NCBI RefSeq assembly: GCF_011386835.1
Contig: NC_088791.1
Coordinates: forward strand, 5,208,998 to 5,272,997
Length of the DNA: 64,000 nucleotides
Source of the DNA: Chrysemys picta bellii
Lineage: Eukaryota > Chordata > Testudines > Emydidae
Direction of reading: 5' to 3'
Shown here one piece after another: positions 42,600 through 53,169 of this stretch; within the stretch, counting starts at the first letter, position 1, and each line of letters starts with the position of its first letter. The translations under genes and the position numbers were made by a program. A model generated the notes under the pieces. The model saw only the letters and a program-made list of their open reading frames with translations, was not told the DNA's origin and did not search any database.

Positions 42600-43780
42600 C
42601 GGAAAAGGGGGGCGATATTGAGCAGTGCCTCCGTGCCTGCCCCGGCCTCTGCAATTGGCTCATGGCTGCGGCTGCTATCTCTGCCATCACATGCCACTGT
42701 CCTCTGCTGAGCACCGCTGTTATCTCTGCTGCCGCTTGCTACCCTATCGGCTACCACCGCCACTGCTTGCCACTCACTGCCATGTCCTGAGGTCCCCCCA
42801 CCAGTCCCAGCCCTCAGTGATTTCACTGCCACACCCAGTGGGGGAAGATATGACCTCGTCCTCCCCTCACCAGGCCATGCTGCCCCCACTCCCCCCGACG
42901 GGCTGTGTTGCTCTGAGGATCGGGGCCTGGCGAGGCCGGGCAGGGGCAGTGGGGGGCAGCTGCCCTCGGTTCCCATGGAGACCGAGCTGTCTGGAGCTCT
43001 CCCAGGCTGTGCCCAGCCAGGAGCCCACGGGCAACTGCCAGCCCAGCCTCCCCTTAGCGCCCACAGCCGGCTGGGACAGTCCTGCCCCTGCAGAACTCAG
43101 CACTGCCCCTGCGGCTCCGTTACCGAGGCTGCCAGCTGGGGTGGCCCCCTTCACCTGGCCTGCCACAGCCCATTGCCGAGGGGCGGCAGTGCCAGCCCGG
43201 GCTGGGGAACGTTTGCTCCCGGGGGCCCAGAATGGCCCCCACTGGATGCTCCTGGAGCAACGAAGCAGAGACTCGGCCTGAATCTCCGCTCACTCACCCG
43301 GGCAAATCAGGCGCTAGGCCATGGCAGCCGGGGGAGGGAGGGCAGCGGCAGCTCCAGACGCACAGCTGGCTGGCGAGAGTCACCCCAGGGCTCGACCCCC
43401 CACCCCGCGCCTCACTGGCTGGGGAAGGACCCCACGGCTCCATCCACACACCCTAGTCCTCGGTGGAGATCCCCCGGCCCTTGGGCACTGAATACACGGA
43501 GCCCAGCCACACAGCTGAGCTCAAGGCACCTGGCTCCACCAGCCGTACACCCCCGGTACCGCCTGGGCGAGTTCTACCATAACCCACAGCAGCGAGCGCA
43601 CCTCTGCCTGCCCCCTGATAGCCATGGGGGGCCACCAGGGTGTGAGCCCGCTGCTGGGGGCTGCTAAGGGCTGGCACCAAGTGTGTCCCTGCTCTGAGGC
43701 CCTGGGCTAAGGGCCGTGGTTCTAGCGGTTGCCATGGAGGCCAGGAACTCCCTCCTGTCGCTGGGTTCTCCTGCCCTGCA
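42600..43780. other. GC-rich intergenic region
   Basis: CpG-rich sequence with long overlapping frames in both directions (up to 230 codons) and no recognisable domain. A possible small exon lies at 43781-43876 (acceptor CTGCCCTGCAG, donor GCGCAG|GTCGGG), reading MNVVYEAKDEGKAKAQ near its end. It could be an N-terminal exon of lectin B, but nothing confirms this. Confidence 0.25.
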
Positions 43781-44494
43781 GGCCCCATGTCTGTGAGCAG
43801 GGGAACATCAAGGGTTCCCTGCCCGACATGAACGTTGTCTATGAGGCCAAGGATGAAGGGAAAGCCAAAGCGCAGGTCGGGCCGGCTGCTGTCTTTGCAG
43901 GTGCAGGGGCGTCCTCCCACAGCAAGGGGAAGGGTGACCCAAACACTCAGCCTCCCTTCCCCCGCCCCTTGCCCCTGAGACGGGTGCCCTGACCCCCTCC
44001 CTGGTCTGTGCCCAGCCTTGCCAGACCCTTCCTGCCAAACGCCTCCCTCTTCTCATGTGACAACAGTGAAGAATCACAGGAAGAGGCGCTTTTTTCCCAC
44101 ACTGAACAAGAGGCTCTATCGCAATAAGGGAAAGAGCGTGATCCCTAAATCTCCTCTGCAGAGCGGCTCCCTACAGCCTTCCCAGCCCCACTCCTGCCTG
44201 GCCCACCCTGATCTCTAGGAGCCGTGCTCCTGTCCACACCGCATCCCACCTGCCTCCTTAATCCACTGACCAGGGCCAGAATTGGCAGGGAGGCTGTCTG
44301 GAGATGTGACCAAGCAAGATTTCTGCTGGGGGGGAGCTGGGTCGTGGGGGTGCCCCTGTCTGGGGAGATCAGGAAAGGTTTCTGGTAGGAAGTCACCCCC
44401 ATTTTGCTGGGTTCCATGGCTGCAGGAGCTGTGGTAAAAAAATGCTCTTTGAGAACAAGGATTGAAAGCCTGTCTGTTTTCCCCTTTATTACAG

Positions 44495-44637
44495 GGTACA
44501 ACTGCAGTGAGATCGACTGGGTCCAGTGGGCAGCCAGCCGTTACTTGTCTGAGAAAGAGAAGACCTGGCAGGAGAGCATACACGCTTGTGCTGCGATGTC
44601 GGCCCGTCTGGTGAAGAGAGACACCCAGGAGGAGCTG
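44495..44637 (+). pseudogene. Lectin B CTLD exon 1, decayed paralogue of lectin A
   Basis: The exon follows acceptor CCTTTATTACAG and reads YNCSEIDWVQWAASRYLSEK then ESIHACAAMSARLVKRDTQE, clearly paralogous to lectin A exon 6590-6741. Two defects stand out. The core cysteine of the CYSF strand is R (CGT for TGT). The splice donor GT that follows CTG in copy A is AT here (44638-44639), so splicing would fail and the frame runs into intron. The second and third domain exons are absent nearby. It also lacks two codons (T, C) present in copy A. It is best called a pseudogene; a novel short product cannot be excluded. Confidence 0.85.
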
Positions 44638-45349
44638 ATCCAGAGCCACCTCCGGTTCTCTTCTTTATTGATATTGGTGCCGATAGCAAAATGACGTACA
44701 CACTGAGTATCTGTGGCGATCTGGGGAGGAGCAAAGGGGGGGATTGACTGACTCGGGGATGTGGAATGGGACATGAGGCCTTTCAGCTCTAGAGCACCAA
44801 TTCCAGCCCAGACCCAGACCCAGGTCAGTAATGACACCTTCCATTGAGTTCCCAGTGGGGCAGGTGTTAACTGGCCTCCTTGTTATCACCCTTGTTAGAG
44901 TCCATGGGTGGAACGGGCTATGGGAGCTAACACCCTTCCCCTCTAGAAGTCACCATGCAGGGCACAAGGATGAGGGAGCTTGCCCTCGCCCTCAGAGTCC
45001 AGTCTCTGCTTCTGTCATTGCAGATCCTTTCAGGAGCAAAAAGTGCATTTAAAGACCAGTTAGGCCTTGTTAGATAGAACTAGTGTTTGGGAAACCCATT
45101 GCGAATGACAGAGCTTTGTGAGCTGACAATCAAGTGAAAAAGACAAGATAATTATCTATGGAACTCACTTCTGCAGGATACTGAGGCAAATAATTTAGGG
45201 AGATCAGATTCCTGCCTTCATGGAAAGAGCATTAGCTAGTGTAGCAACAAGCGCTAGGATCAGAGGCCCAGGGCCATTGATCCTTGTGTTTCAGAGCACA
45301 AACAGATCAGCTGCCTGGGTGGTCAGGGAGGAGTGATCTTCATGCTGCT

Positions 45350-45524
45350 AAAAGAACAGGAGTACTTGTGGCACCTTAGAGACTAACAAATTTATTAGAG
45401 CATAAGCTTTCATGGGCTACAGCCCACTTCTTCGGATGCTCACGAAAGCTTATGCTCTAATAAATTTGTTAGTCTCTAAGGTGCCACAAGTACTCCTGTT
45501 CTTTTTGTGGATACAGACTAACAC
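45350..45524. mobile_element. Penelope-type hairpin element 2, 11-bp target duplication
   Basis: 175 bp flanked by perfect TTCATGCTGCT duplications (45339-45349 and 45525-45535). The matching intron of lectin A holds a single TCTATGCTGCT (7746-7756), which serves as the empty site. Two inverted arms (AACAGGAGTACTTGTGGCAC and complement) meet near 45440. The left arm carries the hammerhead-like core on the minus strand; the right arm starts inside stem II and ends with the head GTGTTAGTCTGTATCC (minus). Confidence 0.88.
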
Positions 45525-45879
45525 TTCATGCTGCTGTATTTCACAATGGGCAAGATGCATTATGGGTCTTTTGCCCCTCATTATGAGGCACCCAGCACTG
45601 GCCCCTCATGGCGGTGAGCTACTGCATGAGATGGACCATCACTGCGCTCTTATTTGGCAGTTCCTGTGTTTTCAGCCCTTGCTTTTATTCCTGCCTCCAG
45701 CCAAGAATGGTCTGTGGGGATCTTGTTTGGGGGCAGCTCAGAGTGCGAGGACGGTGTAAAGGTGTGGGCTGCCCCTACAAGCCACCTTGTGGCGTAGGGT
45801 GGTGCTGCAGGTGAGCCCCACCTGAATTCCCCAGGTTTGCTTCAACAGCCCGGGGCAAGCAGAGACCAACACAATGATG

Positions 45880-47480
45880 GATGGAACAATTCATTTTTTA
45901 TTTTGTGTTAAAATTAACTTTTATTGCTTTTGTGGCTGTATGCCCAGAATGGGCAAATGTGAAAACAATGTGAAAACAAAAATCCGTTTTGCTGCTTTAC
46001 ACAGTTCAAGCTTTGCATTTACATAAACGGTGAATGTTTGGTACATTAGTGGTTAAGCCTGCTTACTTGGAGAAAAACTTAAGCTCTGACGGCATTTTTC
46101 CCCAAGTGTGTTATCTCTTTTGAAAAAAAATAACAAAATAAATGGTTTTTGGAACCCCTTTTACATTTCATAGACATTTGAAACACCCAAAGGTGGTAAA
46201 AATAAGAAGAAAACGAAAAAACAAAGAAAAAATTACAAAATAAAACAAGGAAAAATCATTTTAAAAATGAATCAACAAGAAAAATATTGCAGAAACAAAA
46301 TAATTTGACAAATCACCAAAAAGTTTGGTGTTGCAGAACTCTTAGTTTTGGTGGTTTGAGATTTTCCATTTCACGCAGTAGCAGCTCTGAATTAAGCTGG
46401 TATTTTGTTAACAAGGGAGAGTTGCCCAAGATGTTATTTCAGTAAAAGTCTGCTTTAGCAATTTAACTTTGAACAATTTCAAATCGTTTATTTTAACCAT
46501 TTTTGCTTTTTTTTTTTAAAAATTTTTAATTAAACATTTAAAATGATTAGTAAATACATGCTTTGCATGAAGCGACAAAGAGTCCTGTGGCACCTTATGG
46601 ACTAACAGACGTATTGGAGCATGAGCTTTCGTGGGTGAATACCCACTTCGTCAGATGCATATTCACCCACGAAAGCTTATGCTCCAATATGTCTGTTAGT
46701 CTATAAGGTGCCACAGGACTCTGTCGCTTTTTACAGATCCAGACTAACATGGCTACCCCTCTGATGCTTTGCACGCTTATTTAAAAGAAGCTTAACACAT
46801 TTAAGGATTTTTAAATAAACGTTTGTTTTAAATCAGCTTTGAAAATGCCTGTTTGCCAAGGTGCCAGCTTCTGACTGAGTATTAACCCTTTAAGCCCCAC
46901 ATTGGCCTACTAAACATATATTAATTTAAATGGAACATATGAGACAAAGATGTTAAAATAATTTAGTTACTGTTTAGCATTAAACAGTGTTAAACAAGGT
47001 TTGCAGTGTGGTATACTGAGGCTTCTGCCTGCTCAGTACCATGAAAACACGCTATTAATTTTTTTAAAAGCTTTTCATTAAAGATACAGAAAAGAAGAAA
47101 AAAAATTAAAAATCAGTTAAAAAATCTGAAATGTAAAGTAGTAAGTGAGGCTTTTATTTTAACAACATGCTTTGTTTTTGTTTTAGCTGGAGAAAGTTTT
47201 AAAAAGAAATCACCCTTGTTGGACACTTTTTAGAATGGTATTACGGGTGGTAAAACTGCATGTTGGGGAGGAAGTTAGTTGGGATGCGCTAGAGGAAAGA
47301 GGACGGATGTTAGTTGGGACGGGCTGGAGCTGTTGTTGTTACTGCTGTTGTTAAAGTTTGATTCGAGTGTATTTGATTGTAGGTGGTGTTTGGGTTTAGC
47401 TGGTGCCAGCAGAGGTGGTAATGTCACTTGGGGTATTTTTTTAGACCCAGTCTGGTCAGGACATTTTTTAGCATTATGAT
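45880..47480 (-). other. AT-rich segment with possible decayed coding frame
   Basis: Base composition shifts sharply to AT (many A and T runs) for about 1.4 kb, interrupted by the hairpin element at 46568. On the minus strand near 47490-47240 a frame of about 80 codons is open (for example LLAPAKPKHHLQSNTLESNF, then an N/S-rich run). No family is recognised. It might be 3' UTR-like or viral-derived; both are guesses. Confidence 0.3.
46568..46763. mobile_element. Penelope-type hairpin element 3, 10-bp target duplication
   Basis: 196 bp flanked by perfect ATGCTTTGCA duplications (46558-46567 and 46764-46773). The arms (GAGTCCTGTGGCACCTTATG and near-complement) meet at CAGATGCATATTC. On the minus strand the left arm has CTGACGA, an extra A, GTGGGT...ACCCAC, GAAAGC, then TCATGC and TC, the best hammerhead-like core of the three. 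The head (minus) is CAGAGGGGTAGCCATGTTAG. Confidence 0.88.
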
Positions 47481-47530
47481 GAGGTAGGCCTGAGGTTCTA
47501 AGAGATGATGGGGGTAATAGCTATGATGGT

Positions 47531-50500
47531 AAGAACATGAGAATGGCCATACTGGGTCAGACCAAAGATCCATCTAGCCCAGTATCCTGTCGTCCAACAG
47601 TGGCCAATGCCAGGTGCCCCAGAGGGAATGAACAGAACAGGTAATCAAGTGCGCCACCCCTGTTGCCCATTCCCAGTTCCTGACAAACAGAGGCTAGGGA
47701 CACCATTCCTGCCCATCCTGGCTAATAGCCATTGATGGACCTGTCCTGGATGAACTTATCTAGTTCTGTTTTGAACCCTGTTATAGTCTTGGCCTTCACA
47801 ACATCCTCTGGCAAGGAGTTCCACCAGTTGACTGTGCGTTGTGTGAAAAAATACTTCCTTTTGTTTGTTTTAAATCTCCTGCCTATTAATTTCATTTAGT
47901 GACCCTTAGTTCTTCTGTTATCAGAAGGAGTAAATAACACTTCCTTATTTACTTTCTCCACACTAGTCATGATTTTATAGACCTCAATCATATCCCCGCT
48001 TAGTCATTTCTTTTCCGAGCTGAAAAGCCCCAGTCTAATTAATCTCTCCTCATACAGCAGCCGTTCCAGACCCCTAATCATTTTTGTTGCCGTTCTCTGA
48101 ACCTTTTCCAATTCCAATATATCTTTTTTGAGATGGAGCAACCACATCTGCACGCAGTATTCAAGGTGTGTGCATAACATGGATTTATATAGAGGCAACA
48201 TGATATTTTCTGTCTTATTATCTATCCCTTTCTTGATGATTCCCAGTATTCTGTTCACTGTTCTGACTGCCGCTGCACACTGAGTGGATGTTTTCAGAGA
48301 ACTTTCCACAATGACTCCAAGATCTTTTTTTCTTTTTTTGAGTGGTAACAGCTAATTTAGACCCCATTATTTTTATGTATAGTTAGGATTATGTTTTCCA
48401 ATGTGCAGTACTTTGCATTTATCAACATTGAATTTCATCTGACATTTTGTTGCCCGGTCACCCAGTTTTGTGAGATCCTCTTGAAGCTCTTCGCTGTCTG
48501 CCTGGGACTTAACAATCTTGAGTAGTTTCGTATCATCTGCAGATTTTCCCACCTCACTGTTTACTCCTTTTGCCAGATAATTTATGAATACGTTGAATAG
48601 GACTGGTCCCAGTACAGACCCCTGGGGGACAACACTATTTACTTCCCTCCATTCTGAAAACTGACCATGTATTCCTACTCTTTGTTTCCTATCTTTTAAC
48701 CAGTTACTGACCGATGAGAGTACCTTCCCTCTTATCCCATGACAGCTTACTTTGCTTAAGTTCCATTGGTGAGGGACGTTATCAAAGACTTTCTGAAAAT
48801 CTAAATACACTGTATCCACTGGATCCCCCTTGTCCACATGCTTGTTGACCCCCTCAAAGAATTCTAGTCGATTGGTGAGGCATGATTTCCCATTACAAAA
48901 ACCATGTTGACTCTTCCCCAACAAATTATGTTCATCTATGTGTCTGACAATTTTGTTCTTTACTATAGTTTCAACCAGTTTGCCCAGGCTTACCGGCCTG
49001 TAATTGCCGGGATCACATTAGCTATCCTCCAGTCAGTTGCTACAGAAGCTTATTTAAATGATAGGTTACGGTCAGATGACAGTTAGTAGTCCTGCAATTT
49101 CACATTTGAGTTCATTCTGAACTCTTGGGTGAGAACATCTGGTCCTGGTGACTTATTACTGTTTAGTGTATCAATTTGTTCCAAAACCTCCTCTAATGAC
49201 ACCTCAATCTGGGGCAGTTCCTCAGATTTGTCACCTAAAAAGTACGTCTCAGGTTTGAGAATCTCCCTCACATCCTCAACCGTGAAGACCAATGCAAAGA
49301 ATTCATTTAATTTCTCCACAATGGCCTTATCATCCTTGAGTGCTCCTTTAGCACCTCGATCGTCCAGTGGCCCCACTGGTTGGTTAGCAGGCTCCCTGCT
49401 TCTGATGTACTTAACAAATAATGCTGTTACTTTTTTAGTCTTTGGCTAACTCTTCCTCAAATTCTTTTTTGGCCTTCCTAATTATATTTTTACACTTCAT
49501 TTGCCAGAGTTTATGCTCCTTTCTATTTTCTTTATTAGGATTTAACTTCCACTTTTTAAAGGATGCCTTTTTGTCTCTCACTGCTTCTTTTACTTTGTTG
49601 TTTAACCACGGTGGCTCTTTTTTGGTTCTCTTACTATGTTTTTTAATGTGGGGTATACATTTATGTTGAGCCTTTATTATGGTGTCTTTAAAAAGTTTCC
49701 ACGCAGCTTGCAGGGATTTTACTTTTGGCACCGTACCCTTTAATTTCTGTTTCACTAACCTCCTCATTTTTGTGTCGTTCTGAAATTACATGCTACAGTG
49801 TTGGGCTACTGTGGAGTTTTCCCCACCACAGGGATGTTAAATTTGATTATATTATGGTCACTATTACCAAGCGGCCCAGCAATATTCACCTCTTGGACCT
49901 GATCCTGTGCTCCACATAAGACTAAATCAAGAATTGCCTCTCCTCTGGTGGGTTCCAGGACCAGCTGCTCCAAGAAGCAGTCATTTAAGGTATCAAGGAA
50001 CTTTATCTCAGCATCCCTTCCTGAGGAGATAGGTACCCACTCAATATGGGGATAATTGAAATCCTCCATTATTATTATTGAGCTTCTATTTTAATAGCCT
50101 CTCTGATCTCCCTGAGCATTTCACAGTCACTATCGCCATGCTGGTCAGGTGGTCTGTAATATAGCCCTACTGCAATATTCTTATTATTCAAGCATGGAAT
50201 TACTATCCATGGAGATTCTATGGTACAGTGTGGCTCTTTTAAGATTTTTACTTCATTTGATTCTACGCTTTCTTTCACATCTAGTGCCGCTCCCCCACCA
50301 GGACGACCTGTTCTGTCCTTCCAATATGTTTTGTACCCTGGTATTACTGTGCCCCATTGATTACCCTCATTCCACCAGGTTTCTGTGATGCCTATTATAT
50401 CAATATCCTCATTTAATACTAGGCACTCTAGTTCACCCATCTTATTATTTAGACTTCCAGCATTGGTATATAAGCACTTTAAAAACTTGTCGCTTTTTAG

Positions 50501-51640
50501 CTGTCTGCCCAGACATCGTGTAATTGAATGGGACTCTCTTTCTTTTGACAGTTTCTCATCAGATCCTACCTGTATTTTATCATCTTCCATCCTCTCCTCT
50601 TTATAGATCCTCCCCTAAGGGATGTCTCTGTCCAAACCACATGCTCCTCCGCACCTGTTGGCTTTCCCCCAGCCCTTAGTTTAAAAACTGCTCTACAACC
50701 TTTTTAATGTTAAGTGCCAGCAATCTGGTTTCATTTTAGTTTAGGTGGAGCCCATCCTTCTGTATAGGCTCCCCCTTTCCCAAAAGTTTCCCCAGTTCCT
50801 AATAAATCTAAACCCCTCCTCTCTATACCATCGTCTCATCCACACATTGAGACCCTGTCTAACTGGCCCTGTGCGTGGAACTGAAAGCATTTCAGAGAAT
50901 GCTACCATGGAGGTCCTGGACTTCAATCTCTTACCTAGCAGCCTAAATTTGACCTCCAGGACCTCTCTCCTATCCTTCCTTATGTCATTGGTACCTCCAT
51001 TTACCACGACCACCGGCTCCACCCCAGCACTACACATAAGTCTATCTAGATGTCTCGAGAGATCCACAACCTTCGCACCAGGCAGGCAAGTCACCATGTG
51101 GTTCTCCCGGTCGTCGCTATCTATGTTTCTAATGATTGAATTGCCCATTATTAATACCTGGCTCTTCCTGATAACTGAAGTTTCCTCCCCCAGAGAAGTA
51201 TCCTCAGTGCGAGAGGATACCACAACATCATCTGAAAGGAGGGTCCCAACTATGGGATTGTTTCCCTCGGCTCCAGTTGGATGTTCTCCTTCCCTGAGGC
51301 TTTCATCCGCCTTCTAATGGGAGTAGAAACCTGTCCCTTGATGTTGTGTCTCTGTCTCCCTTAGCTCCTCCAGCTCAGCCACCCTGTTCTCCAAAGCCGT
51401 ACATGGTCTCTGAGGACCAGGAGCTCCTTGCACCGAATGCAGACATACGCCACCTGTGCATAGGGCAGGTAATCAGACATGCTGCAGTGGGTGCAATAAA
51501 CTGGGTAGCCCCCACTCTGTTGCTGGACTTCTGCCTGCATTCTCTTTTTACTCCTGAAGCTCGTTCCTTTGTTGTTGTTGTTTTTAATTAGGGGGTGTTT
51601 TGGGCTTTAAGTTTAAAGAAGTTTAAGGAATGGTAAGTGT
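47531..51640 (-). mobile_element. Near-full-length CR1 LINE (TTCTTATG-type 3' end)
   Basis: About 4.1 kb on the minus strand with CR1 parts in order. ORF1 pieces (51600-50741) show a cysteine motif (VAYVCIRCKELL) and an SGNH-esterase-like segment (LIMGNSIIRNID, NGGTNDIRK). ORF2 follows with endonuclease (50590-49806: ITETWWNEGNQWG, GLYYRPPDQHGDSD), linker (49767-49083) and reverse transcriptase (48924-48004: [44 protein letters not shown]). Frameshifts and stops separate the pieces. The catalytic DD is kept but F/Y before it is S. The 3' end reads into CCATACTGGGTCAGACC complement at 47531. Confidence 0.9.
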
Positions 51641-51807
51641 ATGTAGCCCCCCTCACACTCCCCCTGTAAACTCCCTCGCAAAACGCCCCGGTTACCAGCT
51701 CTTGTTCGCTAGCTCATGGTGAAGCTTGTCTCAGTACCTTTGTCTGTTTTCCCCTGTTTTTTCCCCTAAAGTTTCTTTTTGGATACCAGAGTCATTGGGT
51801 GGGTCTA

Positions 51808-52065
51808 CGCTGCATTTTAAACCTGTGATAGCACATCTCAGAGCCCAGGTCTACAAACAAAGGCTTGCAGTATGGCGCTAAAAACAGCTGTGTAGACATT
51901 TGGGCTCAGGCTCCGAAGCCCAGGAAGGGGAGTGGGCTTGAAAGCCTGAGCTCCAGCCCAAGCCACACCATCTACACTGTTGTTTTAGTGCTGTAGCACA
52001 AGCCCGAGTCTGTAGTTTCAGGCTCTGAGACGCACTGGCTTTAGACCAGTGTAGACGTACCCATT
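51808..52065. mobile_element. MITE with GTCTACACTG-type ends
   Basis: Left edge TGGGTGGGTCTACGCTG and inward-read right edge TGGGTACGTCTACACTGG are inverted repeats. The inside is GC-moderate with AGCCCGAG-type words and an internal inverted GTGTAGA. No coding content; about 258 bp. Confidence 0.75.
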
Positions 52066-52537
52066 GTGGTTGGTTGGAACAGCCCTAATTACAGTTTAGC
52101 CCACAATGCTGCGTGCATGAAGAGTGAAGCAGAGATTTGGAATCAGGACATCTCATGCCAGGTTTCCATACATCCATGTTTTTATTGTTAGTCACTACAC
52201 AGTGCTGTCCATATTTTCAGTCACCCTTCCTGCTGCTCTTCGCCACTTGACGAGCCTTCTTGGGCAAGAGACTAAGTAGAGGCTAATTCATCTGTCTCAT
52301 TGGTCTGCATCAGGCTGGCATGACCACAGACCAGAATTGCAATGTCAGCGATGTCACATCTACAAATGTACCGATACCCCTGTACAGAGCAGCTGGCTGA
52401 ATGTGGTGCCAGCCAGGTCTTTGTCATTGGATGAAACGCCAGTAGCTGTGGTAGATCCAGTTGTTCCCTGTAAATGTTGTTTTCTAGGTAACCTACTGAA
52501 TGAACAGCTGCCAGATTATTATGTATAGCAGTATCAG

Positions 52538-52885
52538 AACATAAGAACGGCCATACTGGGCCAGATCAATGGTCCATCTAGCCCACTATCCTGTCGTCTG
52601 GTGATGGCCAATGGCAGGTGCTACAGAGGGAATGATAAGAACAGGCAGTCAGTGAATGATTCATCTCCTGTCGTCCACTCCCAGCTTCTGGCAAACAGAA
52701 GCTAGGGATACTCAGAGCATTGGGTTGCATCCCTGATCATCTGGGCTAATCACCATCGATAAACCTGTCCTCCATGAACTTATCTAGATTGTTTTTTTTA
52801 ACCCTGTTATAGCTTTGGCTGTCACAACATCCTCTGGCAATGAGTTCCACAGGTTAACTGTGCGTTGTGTGAAGAAGTCCATAAA
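52538..52885 (-). mobile_element. CR1 3' fragment
   Basis: AACATAAGAACGGCCATACT through ACAACATCCTCTGGCAATGA and TGTGCGTTGTGTGAAGAA is the same CR1 3' subfamily seen at 34.8 and 47.5 kb, truncated at about 350 bp. Confidence 0.85.
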
Positions 52886-52940
52886 GGAAACATACATGGA
52901 ACCCGACACTGAACAGGGCCGTTTTAAATAACAAGCACCT

Positions 52941-53168
52941 GTGTTAGGATGTGGTGTTACACACTCCAAATTGCTAATTGTGTTGTATGGAACTTGTTTC
53001 CATGAGCTGACACATTACGAATTTACAAGTGTCTTTGATGCACATTTTGGACAATACTATTTAGATAATTATTCATCACTGATTAAATCAGGCAATTTAC
53101 CTGGATCAATGTTCCTTAACAAATTGGTTATGCCAGTAGCACATAGCTACCGTAGGCTGCACAGATAA
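52941..53168 (+). CDS. Unidentified coding-like ORF
   Basis: A 75-codon frame with natural-looking composition (CFHELTHYEFTSVFDAHFGQ, YYLDNYSSLIKSG) next to a CR1 fragment. I recognise no family. It overlaps, on the opposite strand, intron-like sequence after the exon-like piece at 53170-53300, so at most one of them is real. Confidence 0.2.
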   Translation: MLGCGVTHSKLLIVLYGTCFHELTHYEFTSVFDAHFGQYYLDNYSSLIKSGNLPGSMFLNKLVMPVAHSYRRLHR

Positions 53169-53169
53169 T

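Larger units (their letters stand above)
44375..45745 (+). repeat. Duplicated lectin block, copy B
   Basis: Paralogous to about 6440-7935 (exon plus following intron). Shared intronic phrases include ACACCTTCCATTGAGTTCCC, CAGTGGGGCAGGTG and GGAACTCACTTCTGCAGGAT. Copy A has an extra MITE (6812-7120) and copy B an extra hairpin element (45350-45524). The block ends before the second lectin-domain exon, which has no copy here. Confidence 0.9.

Noticed and set aside
44404..44694. Lectin B as a working short gene
   Set aside because: Core cysteine and splice donor are lost and two of three lectin-domain exons are missing, so a folded lectin is not possible from this sequence.
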